From Eustoma russellianum (taxonomy: Eukaryota; Streptophyta; Magnoliopsida; Gentianales; Gentianaceae), in contig AP025047.1 of assembly GCA_036186865.1 (NCBI GenBank), positions 29,504,822 through 29,568,821 of the forward strand: 64,000 nucleotides of DNA, written 5' to 3'. Under the pieces are notes generated by a model. The model was not told the origin of the DNA and searched no databases. It was given only the letters and a program-made list of their open reading frames with translations. The position numbers and the translations under genes are program-made. Each line of letters starts with the position of its first letter. Within the stretch, counting starts at the first letter, position 1. Shown here piece after piece: positions 1 through 12,147 of the stretch.

Positions 1-2083
1 AATGGCATTGTTGAAAGAAAGAATATGACACTTAAGGATATGATGAATACAATGCTCTTAAGTTCCGGTTTGTCAAGTAATATGTGGGGTGAAGCTATTC
101 TTTCAGCATGTCATATCCTAAATAGAATACCATATAAGAAAACTAGTTTGACTCCATATGAACTTTGGAAAGGTTATGCACCCAACTTGAATTATTTGAA
201 AGTGTGGGGGGTGCTTAGCCAAAGTTGGAATTCCTGAGTTCAAAAGAGATAAAATTGGTTCTAAAACTAGAGACTGTGTGTTTGTGGGATATGCCTTGAA
301 TAGTGTTGCATATAGGTTTATGACCTTAGATAATGGTGTGATTATGGAATCTAAGGATGCTGAATTTTTTGAACTTGAGTTTCCAATGGAGAAAGAGAAG
401 CCAACCAACTCTAGTTATGAATTTGGTGAGTCTAGCAATAAGGCTAGTGACGAACTTGCTTCTTTTCCTAGAAGAAGCAAAAGACAAAGAGTTGAAAAGT
501 CATTTGGTGATGACTTTACTACAGCTTTTATTTTGGAAGAAGATCCTAAGACTTATAACGAGGCTATGAAATCCATAGATGTTAAGTTTTGGAAGGAGGC
601 TATCAATAGTGAACTTGAGTCAATTCTTAGTAACAACACTTGGGAACTAGTAGAGTTGCCTAGAGTATGTAAGCCTATTAGTTGTAAATGGGTCTTTAGG
701 AAGAAACTAAAGGCTGATGGCTCCATCGATAAGTTTAAGGCAAGGCTACTTGCCAAGGGGTTTACCCAACAAGAGGGTATAGATTTTTTCGACACTTATT
801 CTCCGGTAGCAAAAATAACGTCTATTAGAGTCTTAGTGGCTCTAACTGCCATTAACAAGTTGGTGATACATCAAATGGACGTTAAAACGGCCTTTTTGAA
901 TGGTGATCTAGATGAAGAGATATATATGCATCAACCGGAAGGTATGATTGTTCAAGCTCAAGAACATAAGGTGTGTAGACTTAAGAAGTCTCTGTATGGA
1001 CTTAAACAAGCACCAAAACAGTGGCATGAAAAGTTTGATAATGCTATGATTTCCAACGGTTATATTGTGAATGAAAGTGATCGTTGTATTTATGGCAAAG
1101 TTGAAAATTCTGGTTGTGTCATTGTATGCTTATATGTTGATGATATGTTGATTTTTTGGAATAACATGGATGTTGTGAATAGTACTAAGTCGTTCTTATC
1201 CTCCGTCTTTGATATGAAAGATATGGGTAAGGCTGATTTAATACTTGGTTTAAAGTTAGTCGAGATTTGTGGGGGTTATGCATTATCTCAATCTCACTAT
1301 GTTGAGAAAATGTTGAAACGGATTAATTTCTTTGATGTTAAGCCCGTAAGCACTCCGTATGATCCTGCATTACACTTAAAGAAAAATAGAAACGATAGTG
1401 TTTCACAAGTTGAATATGCTAGAATTATTGGAAGTGTAATGTATCTAATGAATTGCACAAGACCTGATATAGCTTATGCCGTAAATAGGCTTGCAAGATA
1501 TACTCATAATCCAAGTAGTGAACATTGGATGGCTTTAGAAAGGTTAATGAGATATATCAAAAGAACAATGGATCTTTGTCTTGTGTTTAGTGGTTTTCCG
1601 GCTGTGTTAGAAGGTTTCTGCGATGCTAATTGGGTGTCAGATAATGATGAGATTAATTCGACAAATGGTTATGTATTCACTTTAGGTGGTGGAGCCATAT
1701 CTTGAAAATCCTCTAAACAAACGTGTATAGCAAAATCAACTATGGAATCGGAATTTATAGCTTTAGAACTCGCTGCAACTGAAGCTGAATGGTTAAGGAA
1801 TTTGTTGCTTGATATTCCTTTGTGGCATAACCCAATGCCTTCTGTTTCCATACGTTATGATTCTCAGGTAGCGATCGCTCGAGCAAAGAATAAGATCTAC
1901 AATGGAAAGAGCCGGCACATCAGATTGAGACACAATATTGTGCGAGATTTAATTAGTTCAGGGGTGATTAACTTGGAATATATAAGAACCCAGTTGAATC
2001 TGGCAGACCCCTTAACTAAAGGACTTAACAAAAAGTTAGTCCAACAAATATCGAGGGGAATGGGACTGGTTCCATTGTTGTGA
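1..2083 (+). pseudogene. copia-1 pol: integrase C-terminus, RT, RNase H (broken)
   Basis: This encodes the end of the copia polyprotein, which copies element RNA into DNA inside virus-like particles. In order it shows the integrase tail (ILNRIPYKK), a variable acidic linker, RT with QMDVKTAFLNGD and the catalytic YVDD at 1133-1144, and RNase H with the terminal ADPLTKGL box. Two lesions are clear. An extra G in a G run near 206-211 shifts the frame between the 25-237 and 278-1705 segments. A TGA at 1703-1705 replaces a Trp codon in RNase H, with the frame continuing to 2083. The RT core itself reads through. It cannot make a functional polyprotein as written. The lineage within copia was not resolved; the wording resembles copia-4. 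Confidence 0.92.
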
Positions 2084-2654
2084 ATTTTGTATGATGGCAA
2101 CCCAACCCACTATTAGTAGAGATCCTACGAACAGGGTTCAATGTGGTAAAAACAAGTCGTATAAAAGTTCTACAAGTACTATCGTTTTGTCCCTTCATAT
2201 GGTGCTGTTGAAGATAGTACTTACTGCAAATTGAAGAGGGTGAGATTTATTAGAATCTCTTAATGAAGTTCATACCCATGTTGTATGGTGGTGTGCGCAG
2301 TACACACTTGATGAACATCACCTATATAAGAGTGGAGGTGGTGTCGCTTCCTATGAGAGTTTGGAACAACTCAATAGAGCTCTTATGAAAACCTGGGACT
2401 GGGTGCATGGCCGATATCGCACCACACCGCGAACTTGTCTGAAGCTAGTCAATGACATGTCAGTTGTAAGTTTATATAAACAATAGCGAGGTAAGATTCA
2501 AGACGTTCGTCATCTTATTTCCGTTTATATACTTCTTTTTGTACTAAGTGGCAATTCAAGACATAAGTCATTGTCCATTATGTGTTATTGTCTTCGTTTG
2601 AAGGTACAGAGGTTAGTTGATTAATGTTTAAGAGTGTTTGTATATAAGTTTGGA
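2084..2654 (+). other. copia-1 3' untranslated internal region
   Basis: This stretch of about 570 bp lies between the pol stop and the polypurine tract. No coding pattern is visible. It is longer than the gap in copia-2 (about 20 bp) and may hold decayed 3' sequence of the element. Confidence 0.5.
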
Positions 2655-2667
2655 TCATGTGGGGGAT
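2655..2667 (+). promoter_or_regulatory. polypurine tract of copia-1
   Basis: The run ATGTGGGGGAT lies directly before the TGTTGG start of the LTR. This is the expected primer site for plus-strand DNA synthesis. Confidence 0.75.
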
Positions 2668-3444
2668 TGTTGGAAAAAGTATGTTAAAATACTTTTTGGA
2701 TGTGCTCCAAACTTATATAAGAATATGTGTAACTTGTTTGGGAGTTTGATTGATGATTTGAACACAGTTAACTTGAAGAATATCACTTGGATTGATCCGA
2801 GTAAGAGTTAGATCGAACCAAGTGAAAGTGGAATAAAGTTAAGTGTTCAGAAGGACGTGGATCTCTCACGTCGATCGATCGACGTCAGAGATCGACGCGG
2901 ATCTGAGGCTGCTGAAGATTTCTGTCGGACGTGGATCTCTCATGTCGATCGATCGACGTGACGTCAATCGATCGACGTCAGAGATCGACGTCCCAGCGGA
3001 CAGGACTTTTCACTTTGGGTTGCATCTTTTGGTCCAAGAATCATCTCCTTTCAAAAGTAAACGTTATTCAACTAAATTTGAGGGTCTGAAAACTCCTGAA
3101 ATCAATTTGAAACATTATCTTCTTCTACCCTAAAGCCTATATATACAAGGATTTTCTACTTTACAGCATATAGAAAATTATCTTGCTTTTCCTCTAGTGC
3201 AGAAAATTCTCTCAGCAGTTTTTCTTCCTTCTCTCCTCTACTTTTATACTCTTCAACTTGCTAGTTCATTCTATTTCTCCTAGAGCAAAGGAACAAGGGA
3301 AGCCGTTAAATCTTAGGAAGCATTCGCTTGTAGTTCACCTTGCTCACCGGTGGAGGCGAAATTGCTTTTAAGGACAGTGATCTCGATCACGTCTCGGCAA
3401 TCATTTTGTGTTGTTTGTTTGCGATCCATCTCAGTTTTCTAACA
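2668..3444 (+). repeat. 3' LTR of copia-1 (777 bp)
   Basis: It starts TGTTGGAAAA and ends TTTTCTAACA, imperfect inverted ends typical of LTRs. A TATA-like CCTATATATAC sits at 3136-3146, followed by a pyrimidine-rich stretch. The bases after 3444 open an NLR coding frame, which supports this edge. No second copy of this LTR is in the window. Confidence 0.82.
2853..2995. repeat. palindrome-rich short repeats in the copia-1 LTR
   Basis: Three imperfect copies of a block built on GTCGATCGATCGACGT follow one another, with the flanking phrases GACGTGGATCTCTC and CAGAGATCGACG also repeated. The core is self-complementary. It lies upstream of the LTR TATA box, where enhancer elements are usual. Confidence 0.75.
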
Positions 3445-3571
3445 AAAAGTACGTCTGGGAGCTTAAGAATTGTCCAAAGGAGTACTTGTGGGATCTAGTT
3501 GACAGAAACCTTGTAACTACTATTGAGAGGAGTTGTGTAGGTGAGATTAGAATATGTCGTCTTTATGATCT
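3445..3571 (+). pseudogene. NLR (NB-LRR resistance gene) fragment, part 1
   Basis: The frame reads EYLWDLVDRNLV, then GEIRICRLYDL. This is the end of the NB-ARC domain of plant CC-type NLR immune receptors: the 'YL-DL--RNLV' segment, then the 'CR-HDL' (MHD) motif just before the LRRs. The MHD His-Asp pair reads Tyr-Asp here. The left edge is the end of the copia-1 LTR and the right edge is the copia-2 insertion, which cuts the gene at the MHD motif. The frame resumes at 12143 with IRDFVRGQAEEYNFL. Only this short stretch of the receptor is in the window, and it is dead. Confidence 0.83.
3567..3571. repeat. target site duplication GATCT, left copy
   Basis: These five bases stand immediately before the copia-2 5' LTR. 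The identical GATCT at 12143-12147 stands immediately after its 3' LTR. Confidence 0.95.
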
Positions 3572-5003
3572 TGTTAGTGTATATGCCCTAGGCCATGATT
3601 TGGATATTTATGTTATGCATTTATTATTAATAAAAGGATGTTTTATTATCATTATTGTTGGTTAGTATGTTACACAATTTTGATATATGTCCCTGATTCA
3701 TTATTGTTATAGAGATAAAATAATTTATAATCAGTATGAGTATTGATTTGATAATCATAAGATGATTATGTGTATGGTGATACGAATCAATCTCATAGAT
3801 ACTTGTTAGAGAACAGTGTATTGGATAGACCTATCATGAGATTACTACATGGATTAGCGTCATAAGTAAATCTCATGATGGTCATGTTTAATCCTTTGAC
3901 TTGAGATTGTCTTAGGTTCCAACATAAGGACTATTATATTTTGACATGATTAAACGTTATCCGTAACTGGATAATAATAAAGGTCATGATTGAATGTGAT
4001 AGAAATTATGTAGAGGATATTGAACAATCAAGATAGAATTTGTCCCTCTCTTTCGAGAGAGATATCTTTGGATCCCTCGATTAGTGAGACTGTGAAATGC
4101 ATGCTCGTGCTCAAATGAATTGATAGTGTGATCAATATCATTTGTTTTATCAGTCTACTTAAAGATCGAGTAATCATATGTTTGAACAATATAAGTATGA
4201 CGCTGACCATGACTTATGTTCAAACTAGATATCATGTGACAAAGGGATTAATGCATGTGCTATTATTAGGCTAGTTGGACTTTACTCGTATTAATTGGGT
4301 AGTCGTAATGTCTTGCTAGAGACCAATTACGACTTGTTGGTTTAATAGAGATTTAATCAACTGCCAATTAATATGGGCCTATCGGGTCACACACAAGAAT
4401 GCGTATGGCTGAGATTAATAATATTAATAATATTAATATTGGATGTTAATTATTATTATTATTATTATCGTTTTTAATATTAATAATATTAATATTGGAT
4501 ATTAATTATTATTATTATTATTAATTTCGTTTTTTATGTATATATTTATATATTTGGATAATAACAGAGAATCCATATCTGATATGGATTTTGATTGGTA
4601 TTATCTAATCCTAACAGAATCCGTATCTGGTACGGATTATGATAGACGTTAAAAAATCCGATCTGGAATCGGATTTTGATATCTATATATATCTTTGGAG
4701 CTTGGCGTATCTCGTACACCAAGCAATCAGCAGAAAACGAAAAAAAACGTTTTTGAGAAAAACAGAGTTCTCAGCCGCGCCGTTCAAGAGCTAGCACTCC
4801 GAGCGGAAGCATTCGTGTGGATACTGATAGAGGGTGTTCGTGATTTCGCACCTCTTCCACCTACAGATTTTGAATCTTTGGAGGTAATTTTACGTTTCTT
4901 TCATCGATATAAACGAACAACATGGATCCTTGGTAGGAAATCTGAGATCAAATTTTGTTTTTCCGTTGCGCGTTTTGCAGTGATCTCGTTTGATTTCCTA
5001 ACA
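3572..5003 (+). repeat. copia-2 5' LTR (1432 bp)
   Basis: It begins TGTTAGTGTATATGCCC and ends CCTAACA. It nearly matches 10716-12142. Two blocks of ATT/TAA-rich simple repeats lie at about 4415-4535. A TATA-like TCTATATATAT at 4682-4692 precedes the likely transcript start. Short ORFs in the LTR occur in both copies and are not genes. Confidence 0.97.
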
Positions 5004-5004
5004 G

Positions 5005-5016
5005 TGGTATCAGAGA
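5005..5016 (+). promoter_or_regulatory. primer binding site, initiator tRNA-Met
   Basis: TGGTATCAGAGA lies one base after the LTR and is complementary to the 3' end of plant initiator tRNA-Met, the usual primer for copia minus-strand synthesis. Confidence 0.92.
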
Positions 5017-6717
5017 CACTTGTTGATTTCGTTTAAATCGATTATATCATGCTTAGTGATTATATCTTTACTGTTTTTCGTATGGCATGATATGGAGAGA
5101 AACCCCAACTCGGATTTCATATGATGAGAGAAGAATGGTGTTTTTCAAATCGTTTTCATGAGATGATTTGTATACGGCGGTTTTCGTTTGTCATGTGATG
5201 ATCAAAACCGATTCTGTTTATATTAGATATAAACATACGCTATGTGTAAAACCCTATTCGAATCTCATCTGGTGAGAGCGGATTGATGTTTTCAATTCGT
5301 TTTCATGAGACGTTATGATTCGAGATTGTTATATGTGATATAAAGTTTTCGTTTTTCATGTGATGATCAAAACCGATTATGTTTATATCGATATGAACAA
5401 CCGATGATGATTCTGTAAGAGTTATGTATATTCAAAACAGACAGATTATCAATTCGATTGATGATTCTGTTTTCGGATTTCGAATGGCAGATTGATGATT
5501 CTGTTTTCGGATTTCGAACAGCAGATTATCAATTCGATTGATGATTCTGTTTTGGGTTTTGAATGATAACTCTCGGTTCGATCGGTGCTTCTATAAGGGC
5601 TTACACGTATTCAAAACAGTGAGATCGTTAATATGATTGACGCGGCTGTGTTAGGGATCCGAAAAGAAAATTTTTAATCTGATTGACAGCGGGATCGGCG
5701 TATGCGTACGCCCTATAGTTAGTTACCGTGACATTAAGAATGTCAATATATATTTATTTGTTATAATATATTTGTGTAAGATATATTATAATTTTTGATG
5801 TCTTTGCATGGTGCATAGCATGGCCTTAGGACCTATGTGATTGACTTGGTCATATTTCTATTTTGAGTTATTATGGCCTGCGTGCCGCTGTAGTTTTTTG
5901 TTGTATTTTATTGTAGAAGTAGTTAGGTTTTTCTTTATTATTGTAATAAATGAAGAATCAAGCTACAAAAGTGGTGATGGAGACACATACCAATGACGAG
6001 TGGATTCCATGGAGATGGAGGCACGAGCTCAAGAGTAGAAGATATGTATCATTGCAAATGTTGTAATAGGAAGTCTTTCACATAGGGTTTCCTTTATGAT
6101 CTTCATTTGGTCTCATGAAGATCATATTTAATTTGGACATGCTATGTCACGTTTTACATATTTATCATTTTGTATGAGATGCGTGGATGATAGATTATAT
6201 ATGCATATAGGATGCTACGATATAATGATATGCAATGCAAGACATAAACTAAGTTGAACCCTCATTAATAATTTAAGTCTTGATGCCATCCATGTCTTAA
6301 ACACCTATTAAAACTAGGATTGTATTAAAGTAGGTATTGCCAAAGTAATGTGCTTTAAACATTCCTAGTTACGTAGGATGAGTAATAGTGCTATCATATG
6401 TTTAAAATTGGTTAGACTTAATTGGGCTATCAAAACGGTTTTGGGCCCAAGGCATTAGATGGAATCTAACATACGATGATATATGATGTCATTATTCCAT
6501 AAAATCTAAGAGTTACATGAGATGTAATTGGTAAAGAAGTTACCTACCTAAATAACTTAATTTTAAGCGTCATGCCAAAGCTGAGTTTAGAATTAAGTCA
6601 AATATGGATCTTAGCTCACTAAAATATTTCTTTTGAGGGTTATGTTTTAGTGGGAGTTTTATAAATTTTAACCTCATTATTAATAAAGTGTTACTTTGCA
6701 TGTTTTGTAGATCATAA
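5017..6717 (+). other. copia-2 untranslated leader, 1.7 kb, with internal repeats
   Basis: No coding frame is visible between the primer site and gag. Two diverged copies of a block of about 160 bp occupy 5093-5235 and 5246-5400; both contain CATGTGATGATCAAAACCGA. A second repeated phrase, GATTGATGATTCTGTTTT, recurs at about 5455-5555. The leader may hold packaging or translation signals, but nothing specific can be named. Confidence 0.7.
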
Positions 6718-7556
6718 ATGGCTGCTAATAACAATTCCACCTTATCGCTGCAATCTATCTTTGAGAAGGAAAAATTAAAAGAATGTGGGACTAATTTTGT
6801 CGATTGGTTTCGAAACTTGAGAATCGTTCTCAAGCAAGAAAGAAGTCCTATGTGCTCGATGACCCAGTCCCTGAACCCCCTCCTGCTGATGCTTCTCTTG
6901 CTGCTAGGAATAAGCATAAGAAGCATGTGGAAGATTCCAACGACATAGGATGTCTTATGTTGGCAACTATGTGTCCAGGACTTCAGAAGGACCTGGAACA
7001 CTTAGAAGCTTATGAGATGAGTGTGCATCTCAAACAAGCTTTCCAACAACAGGCCAGGCAGGATAGGTTCGACACCGCTGTTGCACTTTTTGACTGTAAG
7101 ATGTCTGAAGGTGAATCTATTAGTGCTCATGTTTTGAAGATGAAAGGCTATATAGATCACCTTGCAAGACTTGGATATCCCCTGAGTTTGGAACTCGCTA
7201 CGGATTTGATCCTACACTCTTTGCCTAGCAGTTTTTCTCAGTTCGTTATGAACTACAATATGAATAATATGGAAAAGTCCATTCTTGAGCTACACAGTAT
7301 ACTCAAAACTGCTGAGGGGAATATCAAAAAGCCTACCCACGTATTGAGTGTCAATATTAAACAAATGAAAAAAAAAAAAGGCAAAGGCAAAGGTAAGGCA
7401 AAAGTTGCAAAATTGCAAAAGTTGCAAAGTGGTCAAAGGGGCAAACTAAATCGAAACCTTAACCCAAGGCAAAGGTTCCTAAGGAAGGGACTTGTTTCCA
7501 TTGCAATAAGCTTGGGCATTGGAAAAGAAATTGTGATGTTTATTTGGAGGAGTTGA
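6718..7556 (+). pseudogene. copia-2 gag (frameshifted)
   Basis: Gag forms the virus-like particle. The chosen start is ATG 6718 (MAANNNSTLSLQSIF), as it leads into the conserved 'F-DW-RNLRIVL' opening of plant copia gag. The frame shifts near 6829-6833, where a run of A appears one base short, and continues in the 6804-7556 frame (LATMCPGLQKDLEHL, then ALFDCKMSEGESISAHV). A lysine-rich stretch with an 11-A run at about 7367-7377 follows, and the frame is lost again. The zinc knuckle CFHCNKLGHWKRNC at about 7492-7533 lies in the frame that runs into pol. Product not functional as written. Confidence 0.9.
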
Positions 7557-10500
7557 AGAAGCTGAAGAGTAGTGCGACTACATCTTCAGGTATTTATGTT
7601 ATAGAAATTAATTTATCTACTTCTTCTTCCTGGGTATTAGATACTGGATGTGGATCCCATATTTGTACAAATATGCAGGGGCTCAAAAGGAGTAGGATGC
7701 TGAAGAAGGGCGAAGTGGACCTACGTGTTGGCAATAGAGCAAGAGTTGCTGCTATAGCTGTAGGGACCCATGAGCTTGTCTTGCCCAATGGGCTTTCGTT
7801 AGTTTTGAACAATTGCTTTTATGTTCCTACTATGAGTAGGAATCTTATTTCAGTATCTGTTTTGGATGATGAAGGTTATTCATTTTTAATTAAAAATAAG
7901 AAGTGTTCTATTTTTGATAAAAATGACTTGCTTTATTGTATTGCTAGTAGTTATAATGGCATTTATGTCCTTAACCTTGATGATTCCAATGACGGTAATA
8001 TTTATAACATATCTTCAAAGAGAACTAAGCCAAATGAATTAAACCCTGCATATTTATGGCATTGTCGCCTTAGCCATATAAATGAGAAGCGTGTATCTAA
8101 ACTCCATCAAGATGGATTATTAGATTCATTTGATTTTGAATCATTTGAAAATTGTGAGTCTTGTTTGCTTGGAAAGATGACAAAGACCCCTTTTACTGGA
8201 CATAGTGAAAGGGCTAATGACTTATTGGGCTTGGTACATACAGATGTATGCGGCCCAATCAGCATTAGTGCTAGAGGAGGATTTCAGTATTTCATTACTT
8301 TTACTGATGATTTCAGTAGGTATGGCTATGTCTACCTAATGAAACATAAGCATGATTCTTTTGAAATGTTTAAAACTTTTCAAAATGAAGTATAAAATCA
8401 ACTTGGTAAGACAACTAAAACGCTTCGATCAGATCGAGGTGGTGAATATTTGAGCCAAGAATTTGACCAACATCTAAGAAATTGTGGAATCGTTTCATAG
8501 TTGACTCCTCCAGGAACTCCACAATGGAATGGTGTTTCTGAAAGGAGAAATTAAACTTTATTAGATATGGTTCGATCTATGATGGGTCAAGTAGATCTTC
8601 CTTTATCTTTTGGGGTTATGCCTTGGAGACATCTGCATTCATTTTGAACCGTGTACCATCTAAAGCGGTTGAAAAGACACCATATGAGATGTGGATTGGT
8701 AAGAGACCCAGTTTGTCTTTTCTTAAGATTTGGGGTTGTGAAGCTTATGTGAAAAGATTAGTGTCAGATAAGATAGCTTCAAAATCTATCAAATGTATTT
8801 TTGTGGGGTATCCTAAAGAAACTAAAGGGTACTATTTCTATATTCCCTCAGAGAACAAAGTGTTTGTTGCTCGAAATGGAGTCTTTTTGGAAAAAGAGTT
8901 TCTCTCCAAGAGAACTACTGGGAGTATAGTACAACATGAGGAAACTCAAGTTCCACAAGATATCGTTGAACCGTCGTTAGAGACAATTTCAGAACCACGA
9001 ACAGTTGTGGAGCCTGAAAATGTAACACAAGTCCAACGCAGATCTGATAGGATACATCGTCAGCCAGAGAGATATGGATTTCTTGTGACTGATGATAGTG
9101 AAGTTATGCTCATAGATCAAGATGAGCCTACTACCTATCAGGAAGCTGTGTCAGGTCCAGATTCAGATAAATGGCTTGGAGCCATGAATTCTGAGATGCA
9201 ATCCATGTTTGATAACCAAGTTTGGTCTTTAATTGATTCTCCAGAGGGTATTAAGACTATTGGTTGCAAATGGGTTTTCAAGAAGAAAACTGACATAGAT
9301 GGAAATGTGCAAACCTACAAAGCAAGACTTGTGGCTAAAGGTTTCAAGCAAACTCATGGTATAGACTATGATGAAACCTTTTCACCAGTCGCTATGCTTA
9401 AGTCTATTCGAATTCTCCTTGCCATTGCAGCATACTACGATTATGAAATATGGCAAATGGATGTCAAAACTGCTTTCCTTAATGGAAATTTACTCGAGGA
9501 TGTGTACATGACACAACCTGAGGGTTTTGTAAATCCTGAGAATTCAAAGAAGGTTTGCAAGCTTCAAAGGTCCATCTATGGATTGAAGCAAGCATCTCGA
9601 AGCTCGAATCTTCGTTTTGATGAAACAGTTAAGAACTTTGGTTTCATCAAGAATGAAGATGAACCTTGTGTTTACAAGATGGTTAGTGGGAGTGCAGTAG
9701 TGTTTCTGGTCTTATATGTGGATGACATATTGCTTATTGGGAATGATATCCCTACCTTGCAAAAGGTTAAGGCTTGGTTAGGGAATTCATTTTCAATGAA
9801 GGACTTGGGTGAGGCTACCTATATCCTTGATATCAAGATCTATAGAGATAGATCTAAAAGGATAATAGGCTTGAGTCAGAGTACATACATAGATAAAATG
9901 TTGAAGAGGTTCAGCATGCAAGAGTCCAAGAAAGGATTCCTGCCTATGTCTCATGGCATTCATCTTAGCAAGAATCAATTTCCTCAGACCTCTGATGAGC
10001 GAGATCGAATGAATAAAATTCCTTATGCTTCTGCTATAGGATCGATCATGTATGCCATGTTATGTACTAGACCAGATGTCTCATATCCATTGAGCACAAC
10101 AAGTAGATATCAAGCTGACCCTGGTGAAGGTCACTGGAGAGCTGTCAAGAATATTCTTAAGTACCTTAGAAGGACTAAAGATGTATTCTTGGTTTATGGA
10201 GGTTTGGATGACGAGTTAGTTGTAAATGGTTACACAGATGCTAGCTTCCAAACCGACATAGATGATTTCAGATCGCAGTCTGGTTTTGTATTCACATTGA
10301 ATGGTGGAGCTGTTAGTTGGAAGAGTTCAAAACAAAGCATTGTGGCTGATTCTACAACAGATGCTGAGTATATAGCAGCATCAGATGCAGCTAAAGAAGC
10401 AGTTTGGTTGAAGAAGTTCATCACTGAGCTAGGAGTAGTACCTAGCATTGCAAATCCTGTGGACATTTATTGTGACAACAATGGTGCCATAGCACAAGCA

Positions 10501-10695
10501 AAAGAGCCTAGGTCTCATCAGAGATCTAATCATATACTCAGATGGTACCATCTCATTCGAGACATCATCGATAGAGGAGATGTTAAGATATGCAAAGTTG
10601 ACACAGATGATAACATAGCGGATCCATTGACTAAGCCTCTCTCACGGGTCAAGCATGATCAGCACACTAGATCTATGGGCCTTATATATTTGTAG
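7544..10695 (+). pseudogene. copia-2 pol: protease, integrase, RT, RNase H
   Basis: The polyprotein enzymes appear in copia order. Protease has WVLDTGCGSHIC with the active D-T-G at 7640-7648. The GAG-pre-integrase box follows (LWHCRLSHIN). Integrase shows HTDVCGP, TDDFSRYGY and the DRGGEY motif; stops TAA 8393, TAG 8498 and TAA 8552 interrupt it, and one T is missing from a T run near 8608-8611. From 8623 the frame is open through RT (QMDVKTAFLNGN; catalytic YVDD 9715-9726) and RNase H (YTDAS, then YCDNNGA) to the terminal DPLTKPL box and the stop at 10693. RT and RNase H could in principle be active; integrase is broken. Confidence 0.95.
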
Positions 10696-10700
10696 GCCTA

Positions 10701-10715
10701 GTGCAAGTGGGATAT
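10701..10715 (+). promoter_or_regulatory. polypurine tract of copia-2
   Basis: GTGCAAGTGGGATAT immediately precedes the 3' LTR start (TGTTAGTG) at 10716. It lies only a few bases after the pol stop, as is usual in this type of element. Confidence 0.85.
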
Positions 10716-12142
10716 TGTTAGTGTATGTGCCCTAGGCCATGATTTGGATATTTATGTTATGCATTTATTATTAATAAAAGGAGGTTTTATTATCATTATT
10801 GTTGGGCAGTATGTTACACAATTTTGATATATGTCCCTGATTCATTATTGTTATAGAGATAAAATAATTTATAATCAGTATGAGTATTGATTTGATAATC
10901 ATAAGATGATTATGTGTATGGTGATAGGAATCAATCTCATAGATACTTGTTAGAGAACGGTGTATTGGATAGACCCATCATGAGATTACTACATGGATTA
11001 GCGTCATAAGTAAATCTCATGATAGTCATGTTTAATCCTTTGACTTGAGATTGTCATAGGTTCCAACATAAGGACTATTATATTTTGACATGATTAAGCG
11101 TTATCCGTAACTGGATAATAATAAAGGTCATGATTGAATGTGATAGAAATTATGTAGAGGATATTGAACAATCAAGATAGAATTTGTCCCTCTCTTTCAA
11201 GAGAGATATCTTTGGGCCCCTCGATTAGTGAGACTGTGAAATGCATGGTCGTGCTCAAATGAATTGATAGTGTGATCAATATCATTTGTTTTATCAGTCT
11301 ACTTAAAGATCGAGTAATCATATGTTTGAACAATATAAGTATGACGCTGACCATGACTTATGTTCAAACTAGATATCATGTGACAAAGGGATTAATGCAT
11401 GTGCTATTATTAGGCTAGTTGGACTTTACTCGTATTAATTGGGTAGTCGTAATGTCTTGCTAGAGACCAATTACGACTTGTTGGTTTAATAGAGATTTAA
11501 TCAACTGCCAATTAATATGGGTCTATCGGGTCACACACAAGAATGCGTATGGCTGAGATTAATAATATTAATAATATTAATATTGGATATTAATTATTAT
11601 TATTATTATCGTTTTTAATATTAATAATATTAATATTGGATATTAATTATTATTATTAATTTCGTTTTTTATGTATATATTTATATCTTTGGATAATAAC
11701 AGAGAATCCATATCTGATATGGATTTTGATTGGTATTATCTAATCCTAACAGAATCCGTATCTGGTACGGATTATGATAGGCGTTAACAAATCCGATCTG
11801 GAATCGGATTTTGATATCTATATATATCTTTGGAGCTTGGCGTATCTCGTACACCAAGCAATCAGCAGAAAACGGAAAAAAAAAAACATTTTTGAGAAAA
11901 ACAGAGTTCTCAGCCGCGCCGTTCAAGAGCCAGCACTCCGGGCGGAAGCATTCGTGTGGATACCGATAGAGGGTGTTCGTGATTTCGCACCTCTTCCACC
12001 TACAGATTTCGAATCTTTGGAGGTAATTTTACGTTTCTTTCATCGATATAAACGAACAACATGGATCCTTGGTAGGAAATCGGAGATCAAATTTTGTTTT
12101 TCCGCTGCGCGTTTTGCAGTGATCTCGTTTGATTTCCTAACA
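10716..12142 (+). repeat. copia-2 3' LTR (1427 bp)
   Basis: This is a near copy of 3572-5003 with the same ends. It differs by scattered substitutions and by lengths of the ATT and poly-A runs (for example 11555-11670 and 11873-11886). TATA-like sequence lies at 11817-11827. Confidence 0.97.
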
Positions 12143-12147
12143 GATCT
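12143..12147. repeat. target site duplication GATCT, right copy
   Basis: It is identical to 3567-3571 and directly follows the 3' LTR. Confidence 0.95.

Larger units (their letters stand above)
1..3444 (+). mobile_element. copia-1: Ty1/copia retrotransposon, 3' part only
   Basis: The window opens inside the integrase region of a Ty1/copia element. Reverse transcriptase (RT), RNase H, a polypurine tract and a complete 3' LTR follow in the usual order. The 5' LTR, gag and protease lie outside the window or are lost. The LTR ends at 3444, and the next bases begin an NLR gene fragment, so this copy was probably inserted in the NLR. Its target duplication cannot be checked without the upstream end. 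Confidence 0.93.
3572..12142 (+). mobile_element. copia-2: full-length Ty1/copia retrotransposon (8.57 kb)
   Basis: This is a complete element: two 1.43-kb LTRs, tRNA-Met primer site, long leader, gag, protease, integrase, RT, RNase H, polypurine tract, and a perfect 5-bp target duplication. By eye the LTRs differ at roughly 25-30 positions (about 2%), so the insertion is fairly young. Point stops and frameshifts in gag and integrase suggest it is not autonomous as assembled. It sits in an NLR remnant, which it splits. Confidence 0.97.

Noticed and set aside
4028..4210. 60-codon minus-strand ORF repeated at 11172-11354
   Set aside because: Both copies lie in the copia-2 LTRs, so the repeat reflects LTR identity and not a conserved gene.
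4695..5036. 113-codon plus-strand ORF near the LTR end (also 11774-12211)
   Set aside because: It is non-coding LTR sequence. Only the tail of the second copy, after 12147, is real protein text, and that belongs to the NLR.
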